DNA from: Flavobacteriales bacterium
Lineage (GTDB): Bacteria > Bacteroidota > Bacteroidia > Flavobacteriales_F > PHOS-HE28
Assembly: GCA_016788205.1 (NCBI GenBank)
Contig: JAEUTA010000012.1
Span: 1 to 64,000, forward strand
Length of the DNA stretch: 64,000 nt
Direction: 5' to 3'
Shown: piece by piece, positions 19,100-28,979 of the stretch
Position numbering within the stretch: position 1 is the stretch's first letter
How the letters are laid out: every line of letters starts with the position of its first letter
Position numbers and translations under genes: made by a program
Notes under the pieces: generated by a model
The model's database searches: none
Told to the model about the DNA's origin: nothing
Seen by the model: the letters and a program-made list of their open reading frames with translations, nothing else

Positions 19100-20242
19100 T
19101 CAGTAGGCGTTCTCCTCCTTGCCGAGCATGTTGGTCACGGTCTTCACTACGATCTTGAGATCCAGCAGGAAAGACCAGTTCTCCAGGTACCACACGTCCA
19201 GTTCCACACGCTTCTCCATCATCTCCGGGGTGCGGGTCTCGCCACGGAAGCCGTTCACCTGGGCCCAACCGGTGATGCCCGGGCGCACAAAGTGACGCAC
19301 CATGTACTTGTCGATGATGTCGCGGTATTGATCGTTGAGGCGCAGCGGGTGCGGACGCGGACCCACCACGCTCATGTGCCCCATGAACACATTGAAGAAC
19401 TGGGGCATCTCGTCCAGGTTGCTCTTCCGCAGGAAGGCACCCACCTTGGTCACGCGCGGGTCGTTCTTGGTGGCCTGCTTGCTATCCGCTTCAGCGTTCA
19501 TGCGCATGCTGCGGAACTTCCAGCAGACGAACTGCTTGTTGTCGCGGCCAAGGCGTGTCTGCTTGAAGAACACCGGCCCCTTGCTGGACAGCTTGACCAT
19601 GAGGGCAAGCAGCGGGAAGAGCCAGGAGAATACGAAGACGATGACGCCGAAGGAGAAGACGATGTCGAAGGCGCGCTTGAAGCTGCGGGCCATCGAGCTG
19701 TCCAATGGCTCCTTGCGGATCTTGCTCACCGGAACGGCGCCGTGGAACTCCAACTCGGAGGTCTTCACCACGGGGATGAAGCTCTCGGCGCTTGGTATCA
19801 CGCGGAAACGGATAGTGTTCCGTTCGCAGAACTCCATGAGGTCGGTTATGTCAGCACGGCGGGTGCCAGGCAGCGCGCAGTACAGGATATCTATACGGTT
19901 CTGGATGGCGAAAGCTTTGGCTGCCTCCACATCGCCAATACGGCGTTGACCCAGAATACCATCGATGGGTTCATCGTTGAAAATGCCGCAGAAACGATAG
20001 CCACGTACGGTCTGGTCCTCGCAGTATTGGAAGATCTCTTCCGCCGCAGGCCCATCGCCAACGATCACCAGATCCTTGACCGTGGTCAGCGGCTCGAGGG
20101 TGAGCACCTTGTTGATCCCCGTTTGCACGTTCTGTAACGATGTACGTCCTGAACGGAGCAAGGTAGACAGTTCCGCGCCAAGCTCGACCCCGACCGCATT
20201 GCGACCGGCGAACTGCTGACTGGGACCGATTGTCTTTTCCAT
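19100..20242 (-). CDS. Polyprenyl-phosphate sugar phosphotransferase (WcaJ/WbaP-like), short form
   Basis: It transfers a sugar-1-phosphate from a UDP-sugar to undecaprenyl phosphate, the first step of polymer assembly at the inner membrane. The 380-residue protein has a Rossmann-like middle domain (VKDLVIVGDGPAAEEIFQYC) and one re-entrant membrane segment (IVFSFGVIVFVFSWLFPLLA). The C-terminal catalytic core has KRAFDIVFS, FFKQTRLGRDNKQF, RSMRMNAEAD and PGITGWAQVNGFRG. Full-length relatives have about four N-terminal helices; these are absent here, and upstream sequence offers no room. It has its own promoter and terminator. Confidence 0.92.
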   Translation of the reverse strand: MEKTIGPSQQFAGRNAVGVELGAELSTLLRSGRTSLQNVQTGINKVLTLEPLTTVKDLVIVGDGPAAEEIFQYCEDQTVRGYRFCGIFNDEPIDGILGQRRIGDVEAAKAFAIQNRIDILYCALPGTRRADITDLMEFCERNTIRFRVIPSAESFIPVVKTSELEFHGAVPVSKIRKEPLDSSMARSFKRAFDIVFSFGVIVFVFSWLFPLLALMVKLSSKGPVFFKQTRLGRDNKQFVCWKFRSMRMNAEADSKQATKNDPRVTKVGAFLRKSNLDEMPQFFNVFMGHMSVVGPRPHPLRLNDQYRDIIDKYMVRHFVRPGITGWAQVNGFRGETRTPEMMEKRVELDVWYLENWSFLLDLKIVVKTVTNMLGKEENAY

Positions 20243-20286
20243 GTGGTGGAGCGCCCGATTTCCGTTCAAATGCCCTGCGAGTGCGT

Positions 20287-20319
20287 CAAATGTAGCTCAC
20301 TCGTCGAGCAAAAGTCAAA
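20287..20319 (-). promoter_or_regulatory. Promoter of the sugar transferase gene
   Basis: Minus-strand TTTG (20319-20316), then 21 bases, then TACATTTG (20294-20287). The predicted leader to the ATG at 20242 is about 38 bases. The good match supports the short N-terminus, because the promoter lies where missing helices would be encoded. Confidence 0.7.
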
Positions 20320-20396
20320 TTGGTCGAAATAATATTCCATTTCGTCGACATACTGAAGCGTGTCGCCCTCTATTCCAAAATCCTGCCATTCTCGTT

Positions 20397-21224
20397 CTAT
20401 CGTTTATCGAAGAGACGCTTCAACGCCTCAACACCGAATAAGACGAGGAAGAGGCTATTGGTCACAACGTAGCGCTTCCAAAGTCTGCGTGGCTCCAGCC
20501 AAAGCCGGTACACCCACTCCAAGGAAAGGTCGCGCATCCACTTGGGCGCACGTTTGTCAATGCCGGCATAGAGCAGGAACGCCCCACCTATCCCCAGCAT
20601 CACCCCATTCACGCGGCCTTTCATGGCGGCCATCCACTGCTCCTGCTTGGGGCAGCCGAGGGAGACCAGGATGATGTGCGCGCCGGTGGCATTGATCCGT
20701 TCGGCATCAGCGGCCAGGTCCATCTGCGCCAAGGGCATGAAGGGCGGCGACCACCTTCCTGCGATGCGCAGACCCGGTAGATCGCGGGTAGCGCGGTCCA
20801 CGATGCGCTGCTGTACCTCATCCGAAGAGCCGAACAGGTAGACAGACAAGCCCTTCTCCGCAGCCTTGGCCATCAGGGCGGGCATGATGTCGTTCCCCGC
20901 CACACGCTCCTGCTTCACCTTGTGGAAAAGCTGCATCACCCGGAGCACAGGCATCCCATCGGCGGTGGCGAAGTCGGCCTTGTTCACCACCTCGGCGAAC
21001 CGGGTGTCCCGGGCTTCCACGGTCATGTGCGCGTTCACGCAACAGACATACGAAGAGCGGTGGGCCGCACCGTAGGCGGTGATGGCATCGATGTGCGTGG
21101 CGAAGCTGCCCACGGAGATATCCGCCGTGAGCACAGGCAGCTTGGGCAGTACCGGTAGTTGGTGCATGGTGCCGATGCCGTTGGCCGTTGATGCCGGTTC
21201 CGCTGCGATGGTCGTGTGCAACAC
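20397..21224 (-). CDS. WecG/TagA/CpsF-family glycosyltransferase
   Basis: A 275-residue GT26-family enzyme that adds an N-acetylmannosamine-type sugar to a lipid-linked primer at the membrane. Family features are VCCVNAHMTVEARDT, the ADFATADGMPVLRVMQLF block (catalytic Asp region), VYLFGSSDEVQQ, ILVSLGCPKQEQWM, GIGGAFLLYAGIDKRAPKWM and the C-terminal LEWVYRLWLEPRRLWKRY. UDP-ManNAc from WecB would be a fitting donor. It lies three bases behind the GT4 gene, in the same operon. Confidence 0.93.
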   Translation of the reverse strand: MLHTTIAAEPASTANGIGTMHQLPVLPKLPVLTADISVGSFATHIDAITAYGAAHRSSYVCCVNAHMTVEARDTRFAEVVNKADFATADGMPVLRVMQLFHKVKQERVAGNDIMPALMAKAAEKGLSVYLFGSSDEVQQRIVDRATRDLPGLRIAGRWSPPFMPLAQMDLAADAERINATGAHIILVSLGCPKQEQWMAAMKGRVNGVMLGIGGAFLLYAGIDKRAPKWMRDLSLEWVYRLWLEPRRLWKRYVVTNSLFLVLFGVEALKRLFDKR

Positions 21225-21227
21225 CTT

Positions 21228-22406
21228 TCAGAATAGGCCCAGCAGCTCACGCTCCATGGACCGGTGAAAGGCATTTAACGTGAATTCGCGCTCAAAGATG
21301 CGTCTCCCCTCCTGCCCCATGGTGCGACGCAGTTCCGCGTCGGCCGCCAGCACCTTGATCTTGTCCGCCACGGCACGCGGTTGCTGGATGGGAACAAGGA
21401 AGCCGCTGCGCCCATCGGCCACCACGGAGGGGATACCCCGCCAATGGGTGCCGATGACCGGTTTGGCGAACTGCATGGCCTCCACCAGCACCAGGCCGAA
21501 GGTCTCGGCATCGTAGAAGGATGGGAAGCAGAACAGGTCGCAGGAAGCGAAACACGTGAACTTCTCCTCCCCGCTAAGTACGCCGAGGAACTGGACTCGG
21601 TCTCCCAAGCCGTTGGAGGCCACAAAGGCTTCACATTCCTGCTGATACTCTGGACTGCTCCACTTGCCCATGAGTTGAAGGCGGGCGTCCAACCCCTCGG
21701 CCCGGACCAGGCGGAAGGCTTCCAAGACATCGGAAACGCCCTTGCCCTTTACCAAAACCCCGGTAAAGAGAATGGTCAGGGGTTCGCCCTGATGGGCCGT
21801 GCGTTCCGGGACCTGGCCGCGCATGTCCTCCACACCATTGGGCACCACAACATTGCGCCTGGCACCTAGGGCCTTACCGTCCTCAGGGTTCTGGGGCGCC
21901 GTGCGGATGGCTAAATCCGGCTTGCGATAGGCCAGTCTGAAGAAAGGGCGAAGAATGCCTGGCAACCGGCTCTCGTATGTAGAGACACCCCCTGCATGGA
22001 AGTGGAAGGCCGTGCGGCGGAACAACCAGCGGGTAGCGGTCAGTAGGATGATGTCGCGCAGCACAGGCACCTTGGCCGGTCCGCTGGGCGGGTAATAAAG
22101 TACTGGTGTGCGGTGACGGACCCTCGCCCACCAGATCTGAAGGATGATGGTAAAGAGCACCCACAGCTTGCGTGGAGCGAACTTGCCAACGCTACCGATA
22201 TCTTCCGAAAAGGCCATCCGTACATGGAACAAGCGCAGCCTGTCGGACTCCAGATCCAGCAGCTTGGCGATCATGATGGCTTGGCCGTGGTGGGGCGGAG
22301 GGGTCTGCCCTACGACAAGGACCCTGTGTGGCGCGGTGGCTGAAGGCACTGGCCAAAAGTACCCGGCCTTGAGGGGTGATCGGAGCATACCCGCAGCCAC
22401 TTTCAA
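21228..22406 (-). CDS. Glycosyltransferase family 4 (group 1) protein
   Basis: A 392-residue GT-B glycosyltransferase. The N-terminal half has VLVVGQTPPPHHGQAIM and an amphipathic region, and the C-terminal half has ILFTGVLVKGKGVSDVLEAF, the donor-site FPSFYDAETFGLVLVEAM with its E-x7-E, and IPSVVADGRSGFLV. It probably adds a sugar to the lipid-linked repeat unit on the cytoplasmic face. The start is uncertain: 22406 is the longest, and 22388 also gives a Met. It is divergent from the beta-helix gene. Confidence 0.9.
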   Translation of the reverse strand: MKVAAGMLRSPLKAGYFWPVPSATAPHRVLVVGQTPPPHHGQAIMIAKLLDLESDRLRLFHVRMAFSEDIGSVGKFAPRKLWVLFTIILQIWWARVRHRTPVLYYPPSGPAKVPVLRDIILLTATRWLFRRTAFHFHAGGVSTYESRLPGILRPFFRLAYRKPDLAIRTAPQNPEDGKALGARRNVVVPNGVEDMRGQVPERTAHQGEPLTILFTGVLVKGKGVSDVLEAFRLVRAEGLDARLQLMGKWSSPEYQQECEAFVASNGLGDRVQFLGVLSGEEKFTCFASCDLFCFPSFYDAETFGLVLVEAMQFAKPVIGTHWRGIPSVVADGRSGFLVPIQQPRAVADKIKVLAADAELRRTMGQEGRRIFEREFTLNAFHRSMERELLGLF

Positions 22407-22530
22407 CAGAACCGGGTGAACGGCTCAGGAGCCCTTCCGAACGGCCCGTCGAAGGTTTGATGCTATTGGTCGGATCATCGCAACCGGGGCTCCGTTCATG
22501 GGGTTCAAGGCACCTAGAAAAGCCTCTCGA

Positions 22531-25251
22531 ATGCGTCTATTCCCTCTTGTTCTCTCTGCACTGCTCTCCACTGGAGCCGTGGCCGCCACCTACTACGTTT
22601 CGCCCACCGGGAACGACAGTAACAACGGCACCAGCCAAGCCACTGCATGGCGCACCATCGCCCGTGTCCAGCAGAACAGCGCTTCGTTCCAACCCGGGGA
22701 CCAGATCCTATTCCAACGTGGAGGTACATTCCCCGGACACCTCACGATGAACTCCAACGGTTCCGCATCGCAGCCCATTGTGATCGGGTCCTATGGTAGC
22801 GGCGCCTTACCCGAGATCTCCGGCGCGAACACCATCACCGGATGGACCGCACACCAAGGCAACATCTGGAAGGCCAACGTGGCCCAGGCTGTGAAGTACG
22901 TTCGCGTGAACGACGCCTTGATGACCCTCGCCCGTTACCCCAATACGGGCTGGTTGCGTGTGAATACCGCCAGTACTACACAACTCACCAGTTCTTCGCT
23001 CACCCAGCCGAATGGGCACTGGGCCGGTGCGCGACTCGTGCTGCGCAGCACGAACTGGTGTTATGAGAACGCCGAGATCAGTGGTTCGGGTAACGGCGCG
23101 CTGGCCTTCCCGGCGATCACCTACAACCCCGGGAATTACCAATGGGGCTTCTTTCTATGCAACAAGTTGAGCGAGCTCGACGCACCCGGTGAGTGGTACC
23201 ACGATGCCACCGCAGGGGTGCTCTACCTCTGGGCTCCGGGCAATGCGAACCCGAACAATGTGAACGTGCTCGCTTCCGTGCATGAGAACGGCGTGGAGAT
23301 CGGCTGGCAGAAACAGTTCGTCACCATTCAGGACATCGCCTTCCGGTACCACAAACACGCTGGCATCTACAACACCGGCTCCTACATCAACGTCAGCCGT
23401 TGCACCTTCGAGAGTTCCTACTACGGCTTGCGTAGTTATGGTGGCTACGGGACCTATACCGGCAACACCCTTCGCCACACCTATGCGTCCAGCATGGCCA
23501 TCCTGGACCATCATACCACGGTGGAGAACAACGTTCTGGAAGACATCGCACTGATCCCCGGTCTTGGAGAGAGCTTCTGGGGGTACTATGGAATGTACGT
23601 TTCAGGAGCCAGCAATGTGGTGCGCGGCAATCGGATAACACGTACGGGCAACTCTGCCATTTTCCTCGGCGGAAGCCCCTTGGTCGAGAAGAACATCATC
23701 AGCCATGTGCTCATGACCGTCAATGACGGTGGCGGCATCTATTGGGACAGCGCTGATGGCGCTACCATCCAGGATAACATCATATCCGATGTGGAGGGGA
23801 ATATCGAGAGCGTGGCGATGGACTACGGGATCAACGAGCCCCTGGGCATGGGCATCTATTTCGGCAACTCCGAGATCCACAACATCATCGTGCGCCGCAA
23901 CACCGTTCTCAGCTGCAGCAGTGCCGGCATCCATGTGGACCACACCATGGTATCCAGCGGGATCGAAATACGCGACAACGTGCTCTACGATAACGACATC
24001 CAGCTCAGCATAACCGATCAATCCAACGTGAACGGCCCCGGTGCCATGCCCCCATTCTACGTCGCCAACTTCAACGACGTGTACAGCGGCAACACCTTGT
24101 ACTGCCTCACGAAAGAGCAACGCTGTGTACAGCAATATCATGTACACGGAGCGGCCCTCGTTGACTTCGGCACCTTCAGCAACAACCGCTACTTCAATCC
24201 TTATAACGAACTCAGCATAAAGGTGATCAATACCAATGGCGGATACGTGAAGGACTACACGCTCGAGCGCTGGCGTGCCGAGCGTAACGAAGAGAACGGC
24301 AGCACACGCAGTCCACAACGTTCGAACGCGGAAGAAGTGACCACTGTGCTCTCCGCCAATCTCATCAGCAACAGCGCATTCGACTATAACACCACCGGAT
24401 GGAGCGGATGGCCCACGCAAGGCCAGATAACACGCGAAGCCGGACTGCTGGATAACGGCGCACTGAAGGTCGTTTACGGCGCCAACGCCGGCTCACCGGA
24501 ATTCTATCTGCGCACGGATAACATGGTAACCGTACAGAGCGGCTCCTGGTATCAACTCAAATTCAGCATACAGAGCAACGCCTATGGAACGGTACGTGCT
24601 GACTTCAAAGGACAGTCGCAAGCCGCGACACCGAACTCCATCTATGCGCGCTACATCCCTTTCGATACCCAGCGGCGCGATGTGACGCTCCTCTTCCAAA
24701 GCAACCTCAGCGAGCCCGGCATGATGATCTTCGCGAACCATTTCGCAGAGAGCACCTATTGGGTGGATAACGTGGAATTGTACAAGGTGAATGTGCAGGC
24801 AGTGGACCCGCATGACCGGCACATGCTCCTAACCAACCCGACCGGCAGTGCGATCGAGGTTCCTTTGAGCGGTTGTTGGCGCGATGTGCTCGGCCAAACA
24901 CACTCCGGCTCGATCACGCTTGTGGCCTTCGGTTCGGTGGTGCTCGCGAAAGAACCCGGGAGCGTGTGCGGATTGACCACAGCGCTGGACGAAGAAGAGG
25001 CCGTCGACGCCGGTGGGGGAGATCTGTACCCCAACCCGGTGATGTCAGGATCCACGGTCTTCCTCACCGAAGCTCTTGCGCATGACGCAGATGTTGATGT
25101 CGTTGATGCGAGCGGGCGTATCGTGCAACGCTCCCGCGTACAAGCCGGCGCTGTGGAAGTACCGGGAATGGAAGCGTTACGGAGCGGACAATACGTGCTG
25201 TTGTTCCGCTCGCAAAGTGTTACACTGCACCACCGGCTGGTGGTGCAGTAG
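22531..25251 (+). CDS. Secreted right-handed beta-helix protein with T9SS sorting domain
   Basis: A 906-residue exported protein. The ATG at 22531 gives a clean signal peptide (MRLFPLVLSALLSTGAVA). Next comes ATYYVSPTGNDSNNGTS, a DUF1565-like start of parallel beta-helix proteins, then many short N/G-rich turns (PbH1 repeats, about residues 250-520). A jelly-roll-like domain follows (about 610-750). The C-terminal ~75 residues (DLYPNPVMSGSTVF to the end) are a T9SS type A sorting domain. It may be a polysaccharide lyase, epimerase or binding protein. It converges on and overlaps the O-antigen-ligase-like gene by 32 bases. Confidence 0.86.
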   Translation: MRLFPLVLSALLSTGAVAATYYVSPTGNDSNNGTSQATAWRTIARVQQNSASFQPGDQILFQRGGTFPGHLTMNSNGSASQPIVIGSYGSGALPEISGANTITGWTAHQGNIWKANVAQAVKYVRVNDALMTLARYPNTGWLRVNTASTTQLTSSSLTQPNGHWAGARLVLRSTNWCYENAEISGSGNGALAFPAITYNPGNYQWGFFLCNKLSELDAPGEWYHDATAGVLYLWAPGNANPNNVNVLASVHENGVEIGWQKQFVTIQDIAFRYHKHAGIYNTGSYINVSRCTFESSYYGLRSYGGYGTYTGNTLRHTYASSMAILDHHTTVENNVLEDIALIPGLGESFWGYYGMYVSGASNVVRGNRITRTGNSAIFLGGSPLVEKNIISHVLMTVNDGGGIYWDSADGATIQDNIISDVEGNIESVAMDYGINEPLGMGIYFGNSEIHNIIVRRNTVLSCSSAGIHVDHTMVSSGIEIRDNVLYDNDIQLSITDQSNVNGPGAMPPFYVANFNDVYSGNTLYCLTKEQRCVQQYHVHGAALVDFGTFSNNRYFNPYNELSIKVINTNGGYVKDYTLERWRAERNEENGSTRSPQRSNAEEVTTVLSANLISNSAFDYNTTGWSGWPTQGQITREAGLLDNGALKVVYGANAGSPEFYLRTDNMVTVQSGSWYQLKFSIQSNAYGTVRADFKGQSQAATPNSIYARYIPFDTQRRDVTLLFQSNLSEPGMMIFANHFAESTYWVDNVELYKVNVQAVDPHDRHMLLTNPTGSAIEVPLSGCWRDVLGQTHSGSITLVAFGSVVLAKEPGSVCGLTTALDEEEAVDAGGGDLYPNPVMSGSTVFLTEALAHDADVDVVDASGRIVQRSRVQAGAVEVPGMEALRSGQYVLLFRSQSVTLHHRLVVQ

Positions 25252-26554
25252 CGGCCTCCAAGTAGCTACCGTCCAACGCCTTCGGCTTACGCTTGATGTA
25301 CCGTTGGTCCATGACCACCATGGCGAAGACGCAGAGCAGCAAGGCATTCCCGAAGTCGTTGCCGTAACAGATGATATCGATCTGCAGGATGAACAGCATG
25401 TAAACGACCAAAGCGAACAGCGGAGACTCTAACGCACCTTGGTGGTAGCGCTTGCGGAAGTAGGTGAAAGTGTGCCAGACCACCAACAAGAGAAGCGCAT
25501 AGCCTACGATACCCTGGTTGATCAAGGTCTGCATGAAGGTGCTATGCATGTGCACGTTCTGCACGTCTTTCACATCGAACACTTCCGCGATGTGGTCCCA
25601 ACCTTTCAGGTGGATCTGCCCCTGGTAGCCGTGACCGAACAAGATACCATGCCGGTCCTTTTCCAGCCAGTTCCAGCCGACATCCCAAACAGTCGTGCGG
25701 TTGTTGAAGGTGGTCACATCCTCCTTGTCCACCCGTGATACGATCGCGCGCATGAATGGCAACGTCAGGATCGTGTAGACCAGCAACGCGAAATTGGTGA
25801 GCATGGTCATGGTGAAGAGCGACAGTGGGAACATCAACCTAGCACGGCCCACCATACGGAAGACGAACAAGGCCAGAAGGATCAGGAAGGTCATGAACGA
25901 AAGGCGACTGTTCACCTTCAGCATCAATACCATGTTCAGCATGAAGTAGCCCAGTAACAGCAGGAAAGGGCCCGGTCTTTTCGCGAAGTCCTTCATGTAG
26001 AAGATCAACATCAGGTTGATCATCGCCAACATGTGCGCCGCATCGTAGATCCCCAGTACGAAAGGCAGGTTCAGCCGGCCTTCTATGTTATGGAGAACGT
26101 TGTGCATTCCGGCTGCGACACCCAGCAGATTGATCAGCAGGAACAGCGACAGGCTGATGAGGATCATGCGCGCGAAGTCGAAATCGTCGTGCTCCCGGTT
26201 GCGGATATGTACGATGATACTGGCATGGAAGGGAGCAAGGAACATGATCGTGTAGGCGATCGTGTTCGCTGCAGTCGCCCCAGGGAAATGCTCTGCCAAA
26301 GCCTTCCACATGGATGCGATCAGCGAGATCAGGAAAAGCAGGCCCACCCAGTACTTCCGCGTTACGCGATTCTCCGCCCGGCGCTCATGGACCAGATCGA
26401 AGAGGTGGATCAGTATGATCGCTATGAAGGGAAGTACGGCCACGACCGTTCCCTGCGAGATGCTCGTCTTGTAACCGACGTACATGCCGACCCCATAGAC
26501 CGGGAACGACAATAGGAACAGGTTGTTGATGAGCTTGCGCTTCGAGAGCAGCAC
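25220..26554 (-). CDS. O-antigen ligase/polymerase (Wzy/WaaL-like) membrane protein
   Basis: A 444-residue inner-membrane protein with about ten hydrophobic helices. It has a large loop before the last helices carrying FGHGYQGQIHLKGWD and the conserved HMHSTFMQTLINQGIVGYALLL, the pattern of the Wzy_C/O-antigen ligase family. In this operon, with Wzx, Wzc and Wza, it is the probable repeat-unit polymerase. Its end overlaps that of the converging beta-helix gene. It lies 88 bases behind the glycosyltransferase gene. Confidence 0.87.
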   Translation of the reverse strand: MLLSKRKLINNLFLLSFPVYGVGMYVGYKTSISQGTVVAVLPFIAIILIHLFDLVHERRAENRVTRKYWVGLLFLISLIASMWKALAEHFPGATAANTIAYTIMFLAPFHASIIVHIRNREHDDFDFARMILISLSLFLLINLLGVAAGMHNVLHNIEGRLNLPFVLGIYDAAHMLAMINLMLIFYMKDFAKRPGPFLLLLGYFMLNMVLMLKVNSRLSFMTFLILLALFVFRMVGRARLMFPLSLFTMTMLTNFALLVYTILTLPFMRAIVSRVDKEDVTTFNNRTTVWDVGWNWLEKDRHGILFGHGYQGQIHLKGWDHIAEVFDVKDVQNVHMHSTFMQTLINQGIVGYALLLLVVWHTFTYFRKRYHQGALESPLFALVVYMLFILQIDIICYGNDFGNALLLCVFAMVVMDQRYIKRKPKALDGSYLEAATAPPAGGAV

Positions 26555-26642
26555 GGCAGGTCGATTGAGGCTACCTCACAAAGATGAGCGCTTGGTACGA
26601 AAGGGGCGTGGCTGTCCGGGGAAGTTGCTCCCACACAGCTGT

Positions 26643-27635
26643 TCAGCCGCGCATGCGCTTCTGCAGTCGTGACAAGAAAGGAGTGATGGCTTCGTCCACT
26701 TTCTTGGGAATGATCTTCTTGACCGATGATTTGACGCGACGGAACAAAGGCGGACGGATGAACGCATTGAAGTAAGCCAGATCCCGTTTCCTATCCACGA
26801 TCACTTTGGTAGGGTGTACCAAGGGGAACGGCATTTCACACGCATTATCCACATCGCGCGGGTCCGAACCTTGCACCGTGTTGGTACCGGTGCCCTCGAA
26901 CCCGATGTTGCGCACCAGATTGAACTCCGGCATGATCGTGACCCCCTTGTTCAGGATACGCGCGAAATCGTGCTGGAAATCCCATGTCCTGATGGTACCA
27001 TCCCAGGTCCCTTCGAACAAATGCCCGGCTTCGTCGCGTTCGGGCTTGCTCAAGAAGAACGCGTTCCATTCCGGCGTATCACGTACCTGAGGCCAGGCCT
27101 TCATATCCACATCGTATAGCGCCCACGACTCACGCCACCCGGCCCACCCCCATGGGGCTCCGTAGCCGTGCTCGGAGAAATAATAGGAAGCGACGGGGCT
27201 GGCATCCCGATCGGCCATGAGATTGTTCCCAAGGATCCACCAGATACGCTCGTCATCACGGTAGCGTTCCAACAGCTCCTCACAGAACCAGAAGAAGCTG
27301 GCGACCGGTTCCGTATCATCCTCCAAGACGATGCCTTCTGACTCATGTTCGAAGAACCAGTCCATGTTGCCGGACATGCACTTCTTCAACCCCTGGTTCG
27401 TCTCTTGGAACCGCGTATGCAATTCACAAGGCCAATCCACCAGTTCGACCAGACTTCGCACCTTATCGGTACGCAACCGCTCCTCCGCATTCCGCGGGCC
27501 GTCGCACGCGAAATACAAGCGTGGCGGTCGCGCGATACGAATGGCCTCCATCACCTTACGTGCGGTATCGTAGCGACTGAAAGCCGTTAGGAGAACGGCG
27601 GTGCGGAGCGGAGCCGGAGGAACGAAAGGACTCAT
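26643..27635 (-). CDS. GT-A-fold glycosyltransferase, hemolytic-factor-like type
   Basis: A 330-residue protein that begins TAVLLTAFSRYDTARKVMEA, typical of nucleotide-sugar transferases of the GNT-I-like GT-A group. It has a metal-binding acidic motif GIVLEDDTEPVASFFWFCEEL, an acceptor region YGYGAPWGWAGWRESWALYD-like (starting at HGYGAP), and GTWDGTIRTWDFQHDFARI. It has no membrane helix. It sits between flippase and polymerase genes with an 11-base gap to the flippase, so it most likely adds one sugar of the repeat unit. Confidence 0.82.
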   Translation of the reverse strand: MSPFVPPAPLRTAVLLTAFSRYDTARKVMEAIRIARPPRLYFACDGPRNAEERLRTDKVRSLVELVDWPCELHTRFQETNQGLKKCMSGNMDWFFEHESEGIVLEDDTEPVASFFWFCEELLERYRDDERIWWILGNNLMADRDASPVASYYFSEHGYGAPWGWAGWRESWALYDVDMKAWPQVRDTPEWNAFFLSKPERDEAGHLFEGTWDGTIRTWDFQHDFARILNKGVTIMPEFNLVRNIGFEGTGTNTVQGSDPRDVDNACEMPFPLVHPTKVIVDRKRDLAYFNAFIRPPLFRRVKSSVKKIIPKKVDEAITPFLSRLQKRMRG

Positions 27636-27646
27636 GTGCCTGAGGT

Positions 27647-28966
27647 TCAGCGAACGGAACGGATGCGCCAGAATGTGAGCATACCCTCCATCATCATGCG
27701 GAAGTTAACCCGAGTACGGGCGGTGAACAGGTCCACTAGGAATATACTTACGAGGAACGAGACCAAGGTGGCCCAGATGGCACCATAGGAACGCATGGTA
27801 GGAATGAGCAGGATGTTGAGACCGATATTGATCACAGCACCGAGGACCGAGGTGACCAGCGAGAATTTGAAGAGGCTCTCGTTGGTGATGAAGCTGCCTT
27901 TGGCCACACCCATGTATGCGAACACCAAACGGAAGGCGAAGAGCGACAACAAATGGCCGGCTTCACGGAACTCCTCACCGTACAACAACACGATGACCCA
28001 TTCGCCCAGGAAGAAGAGCGGTATGGCCGTGGCGATGTAGAGAAGGAACATCAGCCTGTATTGGTTGGTGATACGCTGGCGATACAGCTCCACATCCTGT
28101 ATACGCGCCCTGGCAATGGCTGGAGCGAGCGACAACTGGAGGATCACCGGCAGGAAGGCCATCGCCTCGATCATCTTCACGGCCACGGAATACTGACCCA
28201 CTTCCACATTGGCGGCCTGCTCACCCATGGTGTTCCGAAGTATGTCGAAGATCATCACCTGATCGATCTTCAGTTGCGCCTGCAAGGCGAATCCGTAGAC
28301 CAACATCGGCCAGGATTGATCCAGGATGTAACGCGCCATGCGCCAGGTCGGCTTCCAAGAGCGCATGCGCAGCCCATACCGGCGATAGAACCATAGGTAG
28401 AGCGCGGTGTAGAAGATGATCTCCAGCACCGCTGCATAGGCGAACCAGACCAGTGGAGCGCCGAAGTAGACCAGCAACAACCGATACGCAGAACTGATCA
28501 CCGTACTGATGATATTCACCTTGGCCGAGGTCTTCCCTTCCACTTGCGCAAGGAAGTAGTACTCGATCACCGTGGACCATTTGAAAAGTTCAGCTGAAGC
28601 CATGATCATAACGAGCATGATCATCATGCCATCCAGGCTCTTCGCGAAGCAGTAGATGATGAGCGACAACACAAGCAGTACACCACCGACCAGCTTGATC
28701 ATGGCGCTGCTTCCGAGCAGCTCGTCCCGCCGCTCCGGATGACGGACCAGGTCGCGCGATATCACTTCGTTCGCGCCCAGCGAAGTGAGCACCATGGCGA
28801 TACTGACGACCGCCAAGGCATAATTCAGTTGACCGATACGCTCCACACCCAGATAGCGGCCCACGATGATGGTGGTGCCCATGATGAGCACCAGTCGTAG
28901 CACCCGGTCCACGAAGAGCCAGGAGAAATTCTTGAAGTACTTCTGAAAGCCCTCGGACTTGAACAT
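27647..28966 (-). CDS. Polysaccharide flippase (Wzx/MATE-like)
   Basis: A 439-residue polytopic membrane protein with about twelve helices and typical Wzx segments: VLRLVLIMGTTIIVGRYLGV, SLGANEVISRDLVRHPERRD, and a C-terminal repeat of the same pattern. It would flip lipid-linked repeat units to the periplasm. The Met at 28966 (MFKSEGFQKYFKNFSW) is preferred because the longer start at 29011 would overlap the kinase gene by 32 bases and adds a Thr/Ala-rich stretch. Confidence 0.9.
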   Translation of the reverse strand: MFKSEGFQKYFKNFSWLFVDRVLRLVLIMGTTIIVGRYLGVERIGQLNYALAVVSIAMVLTSLGANEVISRDLVRHPERRDELLGSSAMIKLVGGVLLVLSLIIYCFAKSLDGMMIMLVMIMASAELFKWSTVIEYYFLAQVEGKTSAKVNIISTVISSAYRLLLVYFGAPLVWFAYAAVLEIIFYTALYLWFYRRYGLRMRSWKPTWRMARYILDQSWPMLVYGFALQAQLKIDQVMIFDILRNTMGEQAANVEVGQYSVAVKMIEAMAFLPVILQLSLAPAIARARIQDVELYRQRITNQYRLMFLLYIATAIPLFFLGEWVIVLLYGEEFREAGHLLSLFAFRLVFAYMGVAKGSFITNESLFKFSLVTSVLGAVINIGLNILLIPTMRSYGAIWATLVSFLVSIFLVDLFTARTRVNFRMMMEGMLTFWRIRSVR

Positions 28967-28979
28967 GCCTTGATCCGGA

